Of a stretch of DNA of 64,000 nt, positions 27,381 through 36,868 are shown piece by piece. Every line of letters begins with the position of its first letter. Position 1 is the first letter of the stretch. Location of the stretch: assembly GCA_958295905.1 (NCBI GenBank), contig OY282382.1:1450001-1514000 (forward strand), given 5' to 3'. Both the position numbers and the translations under genes were made by a program. The notes beneath the pieces were generated by a model that had not been told where the DNA came from, did no database searches, and saw only the letters and a program-made list of their open reading frames with translations. This DNA is from an uncultured Vicinamibacterales bacterium. GTDB lineage: Bacteria; Acidobacteriota; Vicinamibacteria; Vicinamibacterales; UBA8438.

Positions 27381-27471
27381 TGGCGGAGAGGGTGGGATTC
27401 GAACCCACGTGCCGGTTACCCGACAAGACGCTTTCGAGGCGCCCCCGTTACGACCACTTCGGTACCTCTCC
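27381..27471 (-). tRNA. tRNA-Ser (anticodon CGA)
   Basis: On the minus strand GGAGAGG pairs with CCTCTCC. The anticodon loop CTCGAAA gives anticodon CGA, reading UCG. A long variable arm (class II) matches tRNA-Ser, and GGTTCGAATCC forms the T arm. The discriminator G and the CCA end (27381-27384) are encoded. Total 91 nt. Confidence 0.95.
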
Positions 27472-27901
27472 GCAACAGAACGCGGCCGGCGCGGCACGGT
27501 GGGTTGGGCCATCTGCACCGCCGTGTCCGTATCCCTCAGTGTACGCCCCTTGCGGAGCGGTTGGCAACCGGGTTGCGGTCTCATCCAATAATTCGGATGG
27601 AATCCAATAATTTGAACCAATGCGACGATTCGACGGGCGGCAAGCCGGCGGGCGCGGACGCCGGAGTCGTGTTTACACGGCTGGGATACGCAAGGGGCGG
27701 GGGCCGCCCCTTCCGGTACGCGCCTTGCACCTCAGTCGTTTCCGAACGGCAACTCCGTGATACCGCGGATCCGGAACGCGTCTGCGGCTCTCGCGGTCAA
27801 CCCGCGGACGCAGCGCCGTTTGCGGTCATCAATCGTATATAGGCAGGGTTTCTGCATGTTTCTGCGTTAAAGGAGCAATCTGCAAAAGGAGCATCCCCAT
27901 C
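27472..27901. other. Upstream region of the first Oar-like receptor
   Basis: It holds no gene. The motif atccaataatt occurs twice (27591 and 27602 area) in an AT-richer patch, possibly an operator. TATATA near 27836 and two purine-rich ribosome-like sites (AAAGGAG) precede the receptor's ATG; the nearer is the likely ribosome site. Confidence 0.4.
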
Positions 27902-30900
27902 ATGAAACGCATGAAACGGACGTCGGCGATTCTTGCGGCGGTCGCCCTGCTGCTCGCGGCAGGCACTTCGACCGAGGCCCAGCAGGGCCGCGCCGAGCTG
28001 CGGGGCTCGGTGACGGACGAGTCGGGCGGCGCCCTGCCGGGCGTCAGCATCCTGATCACGAACCAGGACACGGGCATGTTCCGCGAGATCGTCTCGGGGG
28101 CGGACGGCAGCTTCTTCGCGGGGCAGTTGCTGCCCGGCGTGTTCCGCATCAGCGCCCAGCTTCCGGGGTTCAACTCGTTCGAGCGGACCGACTTCGCGAT
28201 CGGGGTGGGCCGGACGCTGGACATCGACATCGAGATGACCATCGGCGCGATCGAGGAGACGATCACGGTGTCCGGGGCGGCGCCGCTCGTCGACCTGACG
28301 TCGTCCGAGGTCGGAGGCACCATCACCACCGGCGATTTGACCGAGCTGCCGACCGGCAACCGCAGCTACTTCGCGGCCATCGCGCTGCTGCCGGGCATCC
28401 AGTTCAACCCGTCGTCGAGTCTCGGCAACGACACCATGATCGCCAACGGCCAGACGCCGGGGACGAACAACGTGACGGTGGACGGCGCCGCGAACAACGA
28501 CGACAACAGCGGCACCTGGGCCGGCGGCCAGACGCGGGTCCCGCTCGAGTCGGTCCAGGAGTTCCAGGTCCTGACCAACCAGTTCGACGCGGAGTTCGGA
28601 CGGGCCCGGGGCGCGGTCATCAACTCGATCACCAAGCAGGGCACCAACGAGTTCACCGGCGCCGCGTTCAACTACTACACCAGCGAGAAGATGACGGCGC
28701 CCACCTACTTCGCGGCGCGCGAGGGTCTTCCCAAGGAGCCGAGCAGCAAGAAGGAGTTCGGCGGCGTGATCGGCGGGCCGATCGTGCCGGACAAGATGCA
28801 CTTCTTCTTCAGCCTGGAACGGCAGCTCGTCGCCCCGAGCCGGGCCAAGGTGTTTCCGACCCGTACGGATCTGAACTTCACGACGGCCGAGAGCTGGGAG
28901 GCCTGGAACACCCTGATCCGCGTCGACCACCAGATCAACGCCAACAACTCGTGGGCCTTCCGCTGGCTGCGCGAGCTCGCCCCCCAGTTCGACCTGCTCG
29001 GCGGCCGCTCCGCGACGCTCAACTCACTTGAGGACGAGACCGACAACGACCAGACCTACGTCGGAAGCTGGACCAGCGTCATCGGAAACGCCCAGGTCAA
29101 CACCGCGCGGGTCTCGGCGACGCGCGAGCAGTGGTGGCGGGCCAACCCGTGCTGGCGCGACCTCGGCGGGTTCGGCGCCTCCGACGCCGACTTCCCGACC
29201 CTGCAGTCGCAGTGCCTGCCGCGGTACAACTTCCGGAACTTCCAGGACAACGCCCACGACAGCGCCCGCGGAAACCGGGACCACCACTGGAGCTACTCGA
29301 ACACCTTCTCGTGGTTCGTGCCCGACAAGATGGGCGACCACGACCTGAAGTTCGGCGCCACCTACCACCGCACCAACATGCTGTGGCGGGACCAGGGGAA
29401 CCAGAACGGCACGTTCGTGTTCGACACCGACATGCCTTTCGACGCGAACAACTTCTACACGTGGCCGGAACGGCTGCACGTCCGGGTCGGCGGCCAGCTC
29501 ACGTCCCCCTCGATCTTCAACACCCTCGAGTCGTTCGCCCAGGACAAGTGGCAGGTGACCGACCGGCTGACGCTGAGCGCGGGCATCCGCTACGACCTCG
29601 AGGTCTTCCCGCTCGACAACGACCACAACCCGTTCTTCGGCCCCAATGCGATCGGGGTGCCCACGGCGCTGGGGGGACGGGGCATGGGATCGCCGGCCGA
29701 CCTCGGTGGCCGCACCTATCCCATCGACTACAACAACTGGGCGCCGCGCACGTCGTTCGCCTACGACGTGACCGGCGACGGCCGGTCGGTGCTGCGGGGC
29801 GGCTACGGCATCTTCTACGACAAGACCCTGGGGTACGCAGTCACCCAGTACCGGCAGAGCACGCCGTACATCAGCTCGTTCACCGCATCCTTTCCGCAGA
29901 ACACCGCCGACCCCGGTCCGTCGAACGGCATGGCCCCCGGCGGCGACCTCTACCGCCTGATCGAGGTCACCCCGGGAAGCTGCCCCGCGAACCCGAACGG
30001 CGGCAGTTGCCCCACGGTGAACCGGCAGGTGCTCAACGAGCTGTTCCCGGCGGGGAGCCGCCAGTTGAACACCGGCACCATCGTCTACGACAACCCCTAC
30101 CGCGAGCAGCCGTACGCGCACCAGTTCACGATCGGCTACGAGCGCGAGCTGAACCCGGTGCTCTCGGCGTCGGTCGACTACGTCCGGCAGCTCGACCGCG
30201 ACACCCACATCCGGCAGGACCTGAACGCGAGGCTGCGCGCCGGCACCGGCCGCACGGATCCGGTCACCCGGTCGGACGTCTTCGGGGTGCTGGCGAACAC
30301 CCTGGAGGGCGACGACCAGTACGCCGGCAGCGTCCTGACCACCACCAGCAACGGGCGGGGCACCTACAACGCCCTGAACTTCCAGTTGGAGAAGCGCTAC
30401 GCGGACAACTGGGGCTTCCGCGCCGTGTACGCCCTGGCGAAGAAGGAAACCAACACCCTGTGGTTCACCTACAACAATTTCTGCCAGGTGGGCGCCGCCC
30501 TCAACCTCGACTGCCTGTGGGGCCCGAGCCAGTACGACCGCCGGCACAACCTGACGCTCAGCGGCAGGACGGAGATTCCGGTGGCGGGCGGCATCACCTT
30601 CAGCAGCGTGCTGCGCTACATGAGCGGGGCCCCGTTCCACATCCAGGACAGCAACTTCGACCCGAACCAGAACGGCACGGGCCCCGACTTCCTGTCGCCC
30701 GGCGCCTACAGCGGGGCGGGGGACGACGCCATCTCCGTCGACTACGCGGGCGGGGCGTACGGGGCGTACGGCCCCGACTTCCTGCAGCTCGACATCCGGT
30801 TCGGCCACCGCACGCGCTGGGCCAGCCGCCAGACGCTCGACATCTTCTTCGACGTCTTCAACATCACCAACCGGGCCAACTTCGAGAACCCGAGCGGCGA

Positions 30901-30991
30901 CCGGCGCGGCAACTTCCTCGTCCTGACCGGACTGCGGGCGGGCAGCGGCTTCCCGCGGCAGGCGCAGTTCGGCATGCGCTGGGGCTTCTGA
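27902..30991 (+). CDS. Oar-like TonB-dependent receptor 1
   Basis: 1029 residues with a signal peptide (KRTSAILAAVALLLAAGTST). A carboxypeptidase-regulatory-like domain follows (about 28-115, 'RAELRGSVTDESGGALPGVS'), then a plug with 'GNDTMIANGQTPGTNNVTVD' and 'VQEFQVLTNQFDAEFGRARG', then a large barrel ending in aromatic MRWGF. The family imports ligands too large for porins; the substrate is unknown. Related receptors lie at 31507-34549, 36869-39949 and 61174-64000. This gene and the next converge, each with its own terminator hairpin. Confidence 0.9.
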   Translation: MKRMKRTSAILAAVALLLAAGTSTEAQQGRAELRGSVTDESGGALPGVSILITNQDTGMFREIVSGADGSFFAGQLLPGVFRISAQLPGFNSFERTDFAIGVGRTLDIDIEMTIGAIEETITVSGAAPLVDLTSSEVGGTITTGDLTELPTGNRSYFAAIALLPGIQFNPSSSLGNDTMIANGQTPGTNNVTVDGAANNDDNSGTWAGGQTRVPLESVQEFQVLTNQFDAEFGRARGAVINSITKQGTNEFTGAAFNYYTSEKMTAPTYFAAREGLPKEPSSKKEFGGVIGGPIVPDKMHFFFSLERQLVAPSRAKVFPTRTDLNFTTAESWEAWNTLIRVDHQINANNSWAFRWLRELAPQFDLLGGRSATLNSLEDETDNDQTYVGSWTSVIGNAQVNTARVSATREQWWRANPCWRDLGGFGASDADFPTLQSQCLPRYNFRNFQDNAHDSARGNRDHHWSYSNTFSWFVPDKMGDHDLKFGATYHRTNMLWRDQGNQNGTFVFDTDMPFDANNFYTWPERLHVRVGGQLTSPSIFNTLESFAQDKWQVTDRLTLSAGIRYDLEVFPLDNDHNPFFGPNAIGVPTALGGRGMGSPADLGGRTYPIDYNNWAPRTSFAYDVTGDGRSVLRGGYGIFYDKTLGYAVTQYRQSTPYISSFTASFPQNTADPGPSNGMAPGGDLYRLIEVTPGSCPANPNGGSCPTVNRQVLNELFPAGSRQLNTGTIVYDNPYREQPYAHQFTIGYERELNPVLSASVDYVRQLDRDTHIRQDLNARLRAGTGRTDPVTRSDVFGVLANTLEGDDQYAGSVLTTTSNGRGTYNALNFQLEKRYADNWGFRAVYALAKKETNTLWFTYNNFCQVGAALNLDCLWGPSQYDRRHNLTLSGRTEIPVAGGITFSSVLRYMSGAPFHIQDSNFDPNQNGTGPDFLSPGAYSGAGDDAISVDYAGGAYGAYGPDFLQLDIRFGHRTRWASRQTLDIFFDVFNITNRANFENPSGDRRGNFLVLTGLRAGSGFPRQAQFGMRWGF

Positions 30992-31021
30992 CCCCGGCGG
31001 CCGGGCGGTAGCGGCGATTCG

Positions 31022-31054
31022 AGGGCCGGGCGTTCGACGCCCGGCCCTTCTCTT
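31022..31054 (+). terminator. Intrinsic terminator of receptor 1
   Basis: AGGGCCGGGCG, loop ttcga, CGCCCGGCCCT, then TCTCTT. The stem is strong and a short pyrimidine/T-rich tail follows, 31 bases after the stop codon. Confidence 0.75.
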
Positions 31055-31080
31055 GGAGCCGCCCGACCCTCGTCCCGGCG

Positions 31081-31214
31081 CGCGGCCCGCCCCGATTCGA
31101 GGGGTCGCCACCGTCTTGCCGACCGGCCGGCGCCGCGTGAGACCCACGATTCCGCACCTTCGGAGCCCCAGAACCTGCCTGCGCACGGCGGTGGCGGAGC
31201 GTGGGATGGTCCTG
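31081..31214 (-). mobile_element. MITE copy 4, inverted and truncated
   Basis: The minus strand begins CAGGACCATCCCACGCT (31214-31198) and shares the interior of the other copies up to about 31081, where similarity ends. The far inverted repeat is lost, so no target duplication can be read. It lies between the two receptor terminators. Confidence 0.75.
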
Positions 31215-31431
31215 GTGTCCCGCCGGCAGTTGAAAGTGAGCGGCTTCACGCGGCTCCGTGTCGCCGAGACGCCTCGGCATGGCGAGTCTCGATCGCGCGG
31301 TCGAATGGCCGAGGCGGCGGCCGAGGCTCCAGCTCTACGTCAACCGGAGACAAGCGGTCTGGTCGGGGCGCGGCCGGCCGGCATTCTCTCGTTCCATCCA
31401 GTCATCAACGCTCGTCCCGAAGACGCCCGCA

Positions 31432-31473
31432 AGAACGAGACGGGCGCTGCGCGGCCGGTGCGCAGCGCCCGTC
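31432..31473 (-). terminator. Intrinsic terminator of receptor 2
   Basis: On the minus strand GACGGGCGCTGCGC, loop ACCGGCC, GCGCAGCGCCCGTC, then TCGTTCTT. The 14-bp stem lies about 34 bases after the receptor stop codon at 31507. Confidence 0.75.
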
Positions 31474-31506
31474 GAACCCCCGCGGGCGCCCTGCCCGCGG
31501 GTCCGG

Positions 31507-34500
31507 TCAGAACCCGTATCTGATGCCGAACTGCGCCTGCCGCGGGAAGCCGCTCCCCCCCCGCAGGGTGGTCAGATTGAGGAAATTGCCGCTGCGCTGA
31601 TCCCCCGTGGGGTTGTTGAAGTTCGCGTGGTTCGTCGCGTTGAAGATGTCGAAGAACAGGTCGACCGTCTGCACCGCCGTCGGCCTGAGGCGATAGCCGA
31701 ACCGCACGTCGAGCTGCATGAAGTCGGGCCCGCGCGCGCCGCCGTACCCACCGTCGTTCTGGACGGTGATGGCGTGGGTCCCGTCTCCGCGGTACGAGCC
31801 GGGTGCGATGGGGTCGAAGAGCACGCCGTTCATGTTGGGGGCGACGTTGGAGTCGTGGATGGTCAGGGGCAACGCGCTCATGTAACTCAGCGTGGCGCTG
31901 GCCGTGACCCCGCCCGGGATCTCCGTGTTGCCGGATATCGACAGGATGTGCCGGCGATCGGACTCCGCGGGCTGCCAGAGCTCGTCGAGGTTGAGGTCGG
32001 CGCCCACTTGCGTGGAGACGGCCTCGTACTGTTGCCAGGTATCGCCGCGCGAATACCCGAACGCGTACGACAGGCGGGCGCCCCAACGGTCGGCGTACCG
32101 CTTCTCGATCTGGATGTTCAGGGCGTCGTAGTCCATCGCCCCCACGCTGTCGGCGGCGATGACGCGGTTCACGAACTGGCCGTCGCCCCCCAGCAGGCCG
32201 AAGACGTCGTAGAAGATCAGGGGGGCGCTGCGCGCCGTGCCCTGGCGGGTCGGCATGTTGTAGTTGATGCGGGCGAGCATGTCGCGCCCCATCATGCGGA
32301 CGTAGTCGGCCGACACCGAGAGCGTCGGCGCCAGCTCGCGCTCGTAGCCGAAGGTCATCTGGTGCTGATACGGCTGCTTGCGGGTGGCGGAATCGAGATA
32401 GACGGTGCCGGTGTTCTGCAGCAGCGAGCCGGCCGGGTACAGCCGGTCGAGCGCGGCCCGGTCCACGAAGGGGCAGGGACCGGCGGGGTTGGCGGGACAG
32501 TCGAGCGCGCCGCTCCCGACGGGGCCGTAGTTCAACAGGAACGGGTCGGTCGGGAGCATCCCGTTCGCCGGTCCCGGGTCGTCGCTCGTCAGCGGGAAGC
32601 TCACGGTGAACGAGTCCGTGAACCGGGGGTTCTGCATGTAGTTGTCGAGGGTGCCGATCAGGGTCTTGTCGTAGAAGATGCCGTACCCCGCCCGCAGCAC
32701 CGACCGGCCGTCACCCTGCAGATCATAGGCAATGGAGGTGCGCGGCGACCAGTTGTTCCGGTCGATCGGGTCCTGTCCGTTGGGCACCATCGGGTTGGCG
32801 GGGAGGCCGCCCGGCCCGTCGAGGAGGTCGGCCCGGAAGATCTCCAGGTCGTAGCGGAGGCCGAGCCCGACCGTCAGCCGGTCGTTCACCTGCCACTTGT
32901 CCTGGAAGAACGCCTCGGTCGTGTGCACCGGGAACCGGTAGGGCCTCCCGAGGGGGTTGCCGACCCGCACGCTCAGTCGCTCGGGATAGGTGTAGGGGTC
33001 GGCCGCATCGAAGACGCGGTCGGTGTTGAACGAGAACGTGCCGTTCAGGTTGCCCTCGTTGAACTCCTGCAGCACCGAACGGTGGAACGTGCCCCCGAAC
33101 TTGAAGTCGTGGTCGCCGCCCATGTCCGGCACGAACCACGAGAACGTGTTCGCGTACTGCCAGTTGTAGTCGTCCCGGCCGCCGGAGCCGGCCAACTGGT
33201 TGTCCTGGAAGCTCCTGTGGCTCCACTGGGGCGGGCAGGTCACCTGGTTGCCGATGTTGTCGAACCCGCCGTTCGCCCGCCAGCAGGGGTTGCCGCGGTA
33301 GGCCGACTCGTAGGTCCTCGCGATGCGGACGGTGTTGACCTTGTTGTTCCCGAGGACGCTGGTGTAGGTGCCGACGTAGATCTGGTCGTCGTCGGTCTCG
33401 TCCTGAATCGTGTTCAGCGTCGCCGACCGGTTGCCGACGAGGTTGAACTGGGGGGCGACCTCGCGAATCGTCCGGAACGCCCAGGTATTGTTGGCGTTCA
33501 TCTGGTGATCGACCCGGAACAGCGTGTTCCACGCCTTCCAGTTCTCCGCCAGCGAGAAGTTGAGATCGGGACGGGCGTCGTAGACGCGCGAGCGGCTGGG
33601 GTTGACGAGCTGGCGCTCGACGCTGACGAAGAAGTGCGCCTTGTCGCGCACGATCGGCCCCCCGATGACCCCGCCGAACTCCGTCTTGTTGGTCTCGGGC
33701 TTGGGCACCGAGTCGTCCCGGGCGACGAAGTAGTCCTCGGCCGTCATGCGCTCGCTGGTGTAGTAGTCGAACAGGACGCCGCTGAACTGGTTGGTCCCCT
33801 GCTTCGTGATCGAGTTGACGATGGCCCCCCGCACGCGGCCGAACTCGGCGTCGAACTGGTTGCTCAGGACCTGGAACTCCTGCACCGACTCGAGGGGCAC
33901 CCGCACCTGCCCGCCGGCCCCCGAGCCGCTGATGTCGTCGTTGTTCGTGGCCCCGTCGACCCCCATCGTGTTGCCGTTGGGCGTCTGCCCGTTGGCGATC
34001 ATGGTGTCGTTGCCGAGGCTCGACGAAGGCTGGAACTGGATGCCCGGCAGCAGGGCGACCGCGGCGAAGGCGCTGCGGTTCAGGTGGGGCAGCTCGACCA
34101 GCTCCTGGCTCGTGACGGTGCCGCCGACCTCGGCCGACGTCAGGTCGACGAGGGGCGCCTCGCCCGAGACGGTGATGGTCTCTTCGAGGGCGCCGATTTC
34201 CAGGACGATGTCGATGTCGAGGGTGTTGCCGACCCCGATGGCGAAGTCGGTGCGCTGGAAGCCGCGGAAACCGGGCAGCTCGGCGGTGATGGTGAACACG
34301 CCGGGAACGAGCTGCGCGGCGAAGAAGCTGCCGTCACCGCTGGTGGTCAACTCGCGGAACGTGCCGGTATCCTGGGCGGAACGTGCCGGTATCCTGGTTG
34401 GTGACGACCACGCTCACGCCGGGCAACGCGCCGCCGGTATCGTCGGTGACCGAGCCCCGCAACTCCGACCGGCCCTGTTGGCCCACGGCCGAGGTTCCGA

Positions 34501-34549
34501 TCGTGCTGACCGCCGCCACCGCCCAAAGACATAGCAGTCTTTTCGCCAT
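31507..34549 (-). pseudogene. Oar-like TonB-dependent receptor 2, frameshifted by a 22-bp duplication
   Basis: The N-terminal part starts at ATG 34549 (signal MAKRLLCLWAVAAVSTIGTS) and reads normally through 'GVSVVVTNQDTGTFR'. A tandem 22-bp duplication (34354-34397) then shifts the frame, and that frame stops at 34334. The rest of the receptor (947 residues from 'MTTSGDGSFFAAQLVPGVFT' to IRYGF) is open in the other frame. Removing one copy joins the two parts into a normal protein of about 1,007 residues like its neighbours, with regulatory-like domain, plug and barrel. Either the gene is switched off, or the repeat acts as an on/off switch, or it is an assembly error. A ribosome site (GAGGAG) precedes the start. 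Confidence 0.85.
34354..34397 (-). repeat. 22-bp perfect tandem duplication in receptor 2
   Basis: Two identical adjacent copies (34354-34375 and 34376-34397) begin gcggaacgtgccggtatcct. One copy alone keeps the frame; 22 is not a multiple of three. Confidence 0.95.
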
Positions 34550-34827
34550 TGCGTCTCCTCCTCGTTGAAGGCAACCGACGTGTGAAACGGGCTGGAATCC
34601 CGTCGAACGTCCCCTCCGGCAGAAAATCGGCGCGCGCGCGTGTCACCGCGAGTTCAATTCCCGCAAATGTCTATCTGATTTATGGTTACCTCCTCCTCCT
34701 CGGCGCCGCCCTGACCGGCTGCGTGCGACCTGCCCGGCGATCTGCCGCGGCCGGCGACGATTGCCGGGTCAGCTTCGGGCCGCGGCGGCCGCCGCGGCAG
34801 TCACGCCCCCGGGCCGGTCGTCTCCGC

Positions 34828-35271
34828 TCATTCGGGCAGCGGCTCCTGCCGTTGCAGGCACTCCGAGACGATCGAATCGCTGCCGAACACCGCGAAGGCC
34901 GCCTGCTCGCCGCTCAGGCGTACGTAGAGGTTCGCGGTCGTGCGCAGCAGCCGCAGGAGCGTATCGACCCCCCGGCCGCCGGTCACCTGGAACAGGCGAT
35001 CGCTGACGGGCGCGACCGCCACGTTCTGCCGCTCGCCGGGAACGGCGCGCAGCGTGGCCCGTTCGGTGGCGTCCACGGGGGCGGGGAACTCGAACCCCGC
35101 ATTGACGCCCCGGAGCTCGCACACGAGGATGATCGAGGCTCCGTCCTCGTTGGCGAGCTGAAACTGGGCGCTGCCGCCGCCCAGCTCCGTCGTGCTCCAC
35201 GCCGGCTGGGCCGCCGCCGGCGCGGCGCCGGCCGCCACGAGCGCGACGACGACTGCGATGCTGTTCCTCAT
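34828..35271 (-). CDS. Small secreted protein of unknown function
   Basis: 147 residues; GGGGAG lies before ATG 35271. A signal peptide (MRNSIAVVVALVAAGAAPAA) is followed by a likely beta-rich domain ('SAQFQLANEDGASIILVCEL', 'AAFAVFGSDSIVSECLQRQE'). Two cysteines (in LVCEL and SECLQ) may form a disulfide. I do not recognise the family. It sits between two receptor-related genes, transcribed away from the TPR gene. Confidence 0.65.
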   Translation of the reverse strand: MRNSIAVVVALVAAGAAPAAAQPAWSTTELGGGSAQFQLANEDGASIILVCELRGVNAGFEFPAPVDATERATLRAVPGERQNVAVAPVSDRLFQVTGGRGVDTLLRLLRTTANLYVRLSGEQAAFAVFGSDSIVSECLQRQEPLPE

Positions 35272-35745
35272 GACGTCTCCCCTCACTGACGCGGCTCCAC
35301 GTCCGGCGCGTGTCCTTGTCGTCGACCAGAATATTGGATCGCAAAACCAACGGAAGTGAGCCGCCGATGCCGGGCGCCCGAACCCGCAGGCCGGATGGCC
35401 GGCGAAACCGCGGCGCCGTTGCCCCCGCGCCGGTCGCGGCCCCGCGGTACGAGTCTTGCGTGTATTCCCGGGCAGCATCGGCGGACGCCGCGCAAGCCGC
35501 GCCGCCTCAGGGTGTTCTCTATGCAGACAGGTTCCCGCAAGCCGCTCCGCGCCGTCGACGACCGGATCGACCGCCCGGCGCCCGCCGGGACGGCGATACC
35601 CGTGGACGATGAATCGCTGGTTCGGCATGGTGTGGTATCGGGACCGCCACCCCACTATAATCCAGTTCTGCGCAGAACCGCGGGACCGGCGGCTCGGCGT
35701 CGGTTGCGCAGACGGAAGGCACTCGATCCGAAGGGGGAGACGGGC
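35272..35745. other. Divergent intergenic region with a promoter
   Basis: No gene is recognised. A perfect TATAAT (35656-35661) lies 85 bases before the TPR gene start; a TGGTAT stands at the right distance (17 bp) as a weak -35. Confidence 0.45.
35656..35661 (+). promoter_or_regulatory. Likely -10 box of the TPR gene
   Basis: A consensus TATAAT in otherwise GC-rich DNA, with weak TGGTAT 17 bp upstream. The next start downstream is the TPR gene at 35746. Confidence 0.5.
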
Positions 35746-36723
35746 ATGTTCGAATCAAGCAGATGGCGCCGATTGAGGGTTGCGGTCGTCGTGCTCATGA
35801 GCGCTTCGGTGGTTGCGGTGTCGGCCCAGAACAGCGCCCGCGTGTTCGGTGTCATCACCGACCGCAGCGGCCAGCCGGTCGCCGGCGCCACCGTCACGTT
35901 GGAGTTCGCCGGGGGGCTCACCCGGAACTACGAGGTGACGACGAACGAGGCGGGGGAGTACCTGCAGATAGGCCTCGCGCGCGGCCCCTACACCCTCACC
36001 GCGACCCTGGAGGGTGTGGGCGTCAACCGCGTGGGCATAGACTTGGTGGTGGGGCAGGAGCGGGAACAGAACCTGATGCTGTTGACGGTGGAGGAGATCT
36101 ACCGGGACAGCCTGTCGGGCGCGGAGCGGGCGGCGTTCGACGCGCGGAACGCCACCACCGACGCCTTCGAACAGGGGCTCGCGGCCGCCCGCGCCGGCGA
36201 GCTCGAAGCGGCGGCGGGGCACCTCCGGAACGCGCTGGAGGCGACGCCGGACTGCGCCGAATGCCAGCGCAACCTGGGCATCGTCTACGGCCGGATGGAG
36301 GCCTACGCCGAAGCGGAAGCGGCCTTCCGCGCGGCGCTGGCCCTCGACCCCGAGAACGCCGAGACCTACGACGGCTTGGCCGAGATCTACAACGCGCAGC
36401 GGCGGTTCGACGACGCGGCCGAGGCGAGCGCGGCGGCGGCCCGGCTTTCTGGCGGCGGGGGGGGCGACGACCCCACCGCGGTCTTCGACCAGGGCCTCAT
36501 CTTCTGGAACGCCGGCCGTCTCGACGAGGCCCGGCAGCAGTTCGAGCGCACGCTGCAGCTCGACCCCGAGCACGGCGAGGCCCACTACTGGCTGGGCATG
36601 GCGAACCTGAACGGCGGCCAGATGGCCGAGGCGGCGGCCGAGTTCAGGATCTACCTGGACCGGGAGCCGAACGGCCGGTTCGCGGCGACGGCCACCGGCA
36701 TTCTCTCGTCGATCCAGCCGTGA
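35746..36723 (+). CDS. Secreted TPR protein with regulatory-like domain
   Basis: 325 residues; AAGGGGGAG precedes ATG 35746. A signal peptide is followed by a carboxypeptidase-regulatory-like fold (about 30-110, 'VFGVITDRSGQPVAGATVTL' and 'LTRNYEVTTNEAGEY'). Tetratricopeptide repeats come next (about 140-320, 'AECQRNLGIVYGRMEAYAEA', 'AETYDGLAEIYNAQRRFDDA', 'GEAHYWLGMANLNGGQMAEA'). Domain fusions like this are common in Acidobacteriota and probably act as periplasmic scaffolds. It is 145 bp upstream of the next Oar-like receptor on the same strand, so they may be co-expressed. Confidence 0.8.
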   Translation: MFESSRWRRLRVAVVVLMSASVVAVSAQNSARVFGVITDRSGQPVAGATVTLEFAGGLTRNYEVTTNEAGEYLQIGLARGPYTLTATLEGVGVNRVGIDLVVGQEREQNLMLLTVEEIYRDSLSGAERAAFDARNATTDAFEQGLAAARAGELEAAAGHLRNALEATPDCAECQRNLGIVYGRMEAYAEAEAAFRAALALDPENAETYDGLAEIYNAQRRFDDAAEASAAAARLSGGGGGDDPTAVFDQGLIFWNAGRLDEARQQFERTLQLDPEHGEAHYWLGMANLNGGQMAEAAAEFRIYLDREPNGRFAATATGILSSIQP

Positions 36724-36868
36724 GAACGTCCTGGCGGGCCGCGCATCCGCCGCAGGTGGGTATCGCAGCACGCGGGCACCGTCAAGGGAGGAGAGGGAGG
36801 AGAAAGCCCGGAACATAGTCGCTACATATTAAGTGCGTGAAGTCTCGTCCATAACAAGGAGGTAGACC

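Noticed and set aside
29024-34404. Very long frames antisense to the Oar-like receptors (741 and 1,048 codons)
   Set aside because: They mirror receptor codons in repeated Val/Arg/Gly wording and have no starts with ribosome sites; the sense frames have full domain structure.
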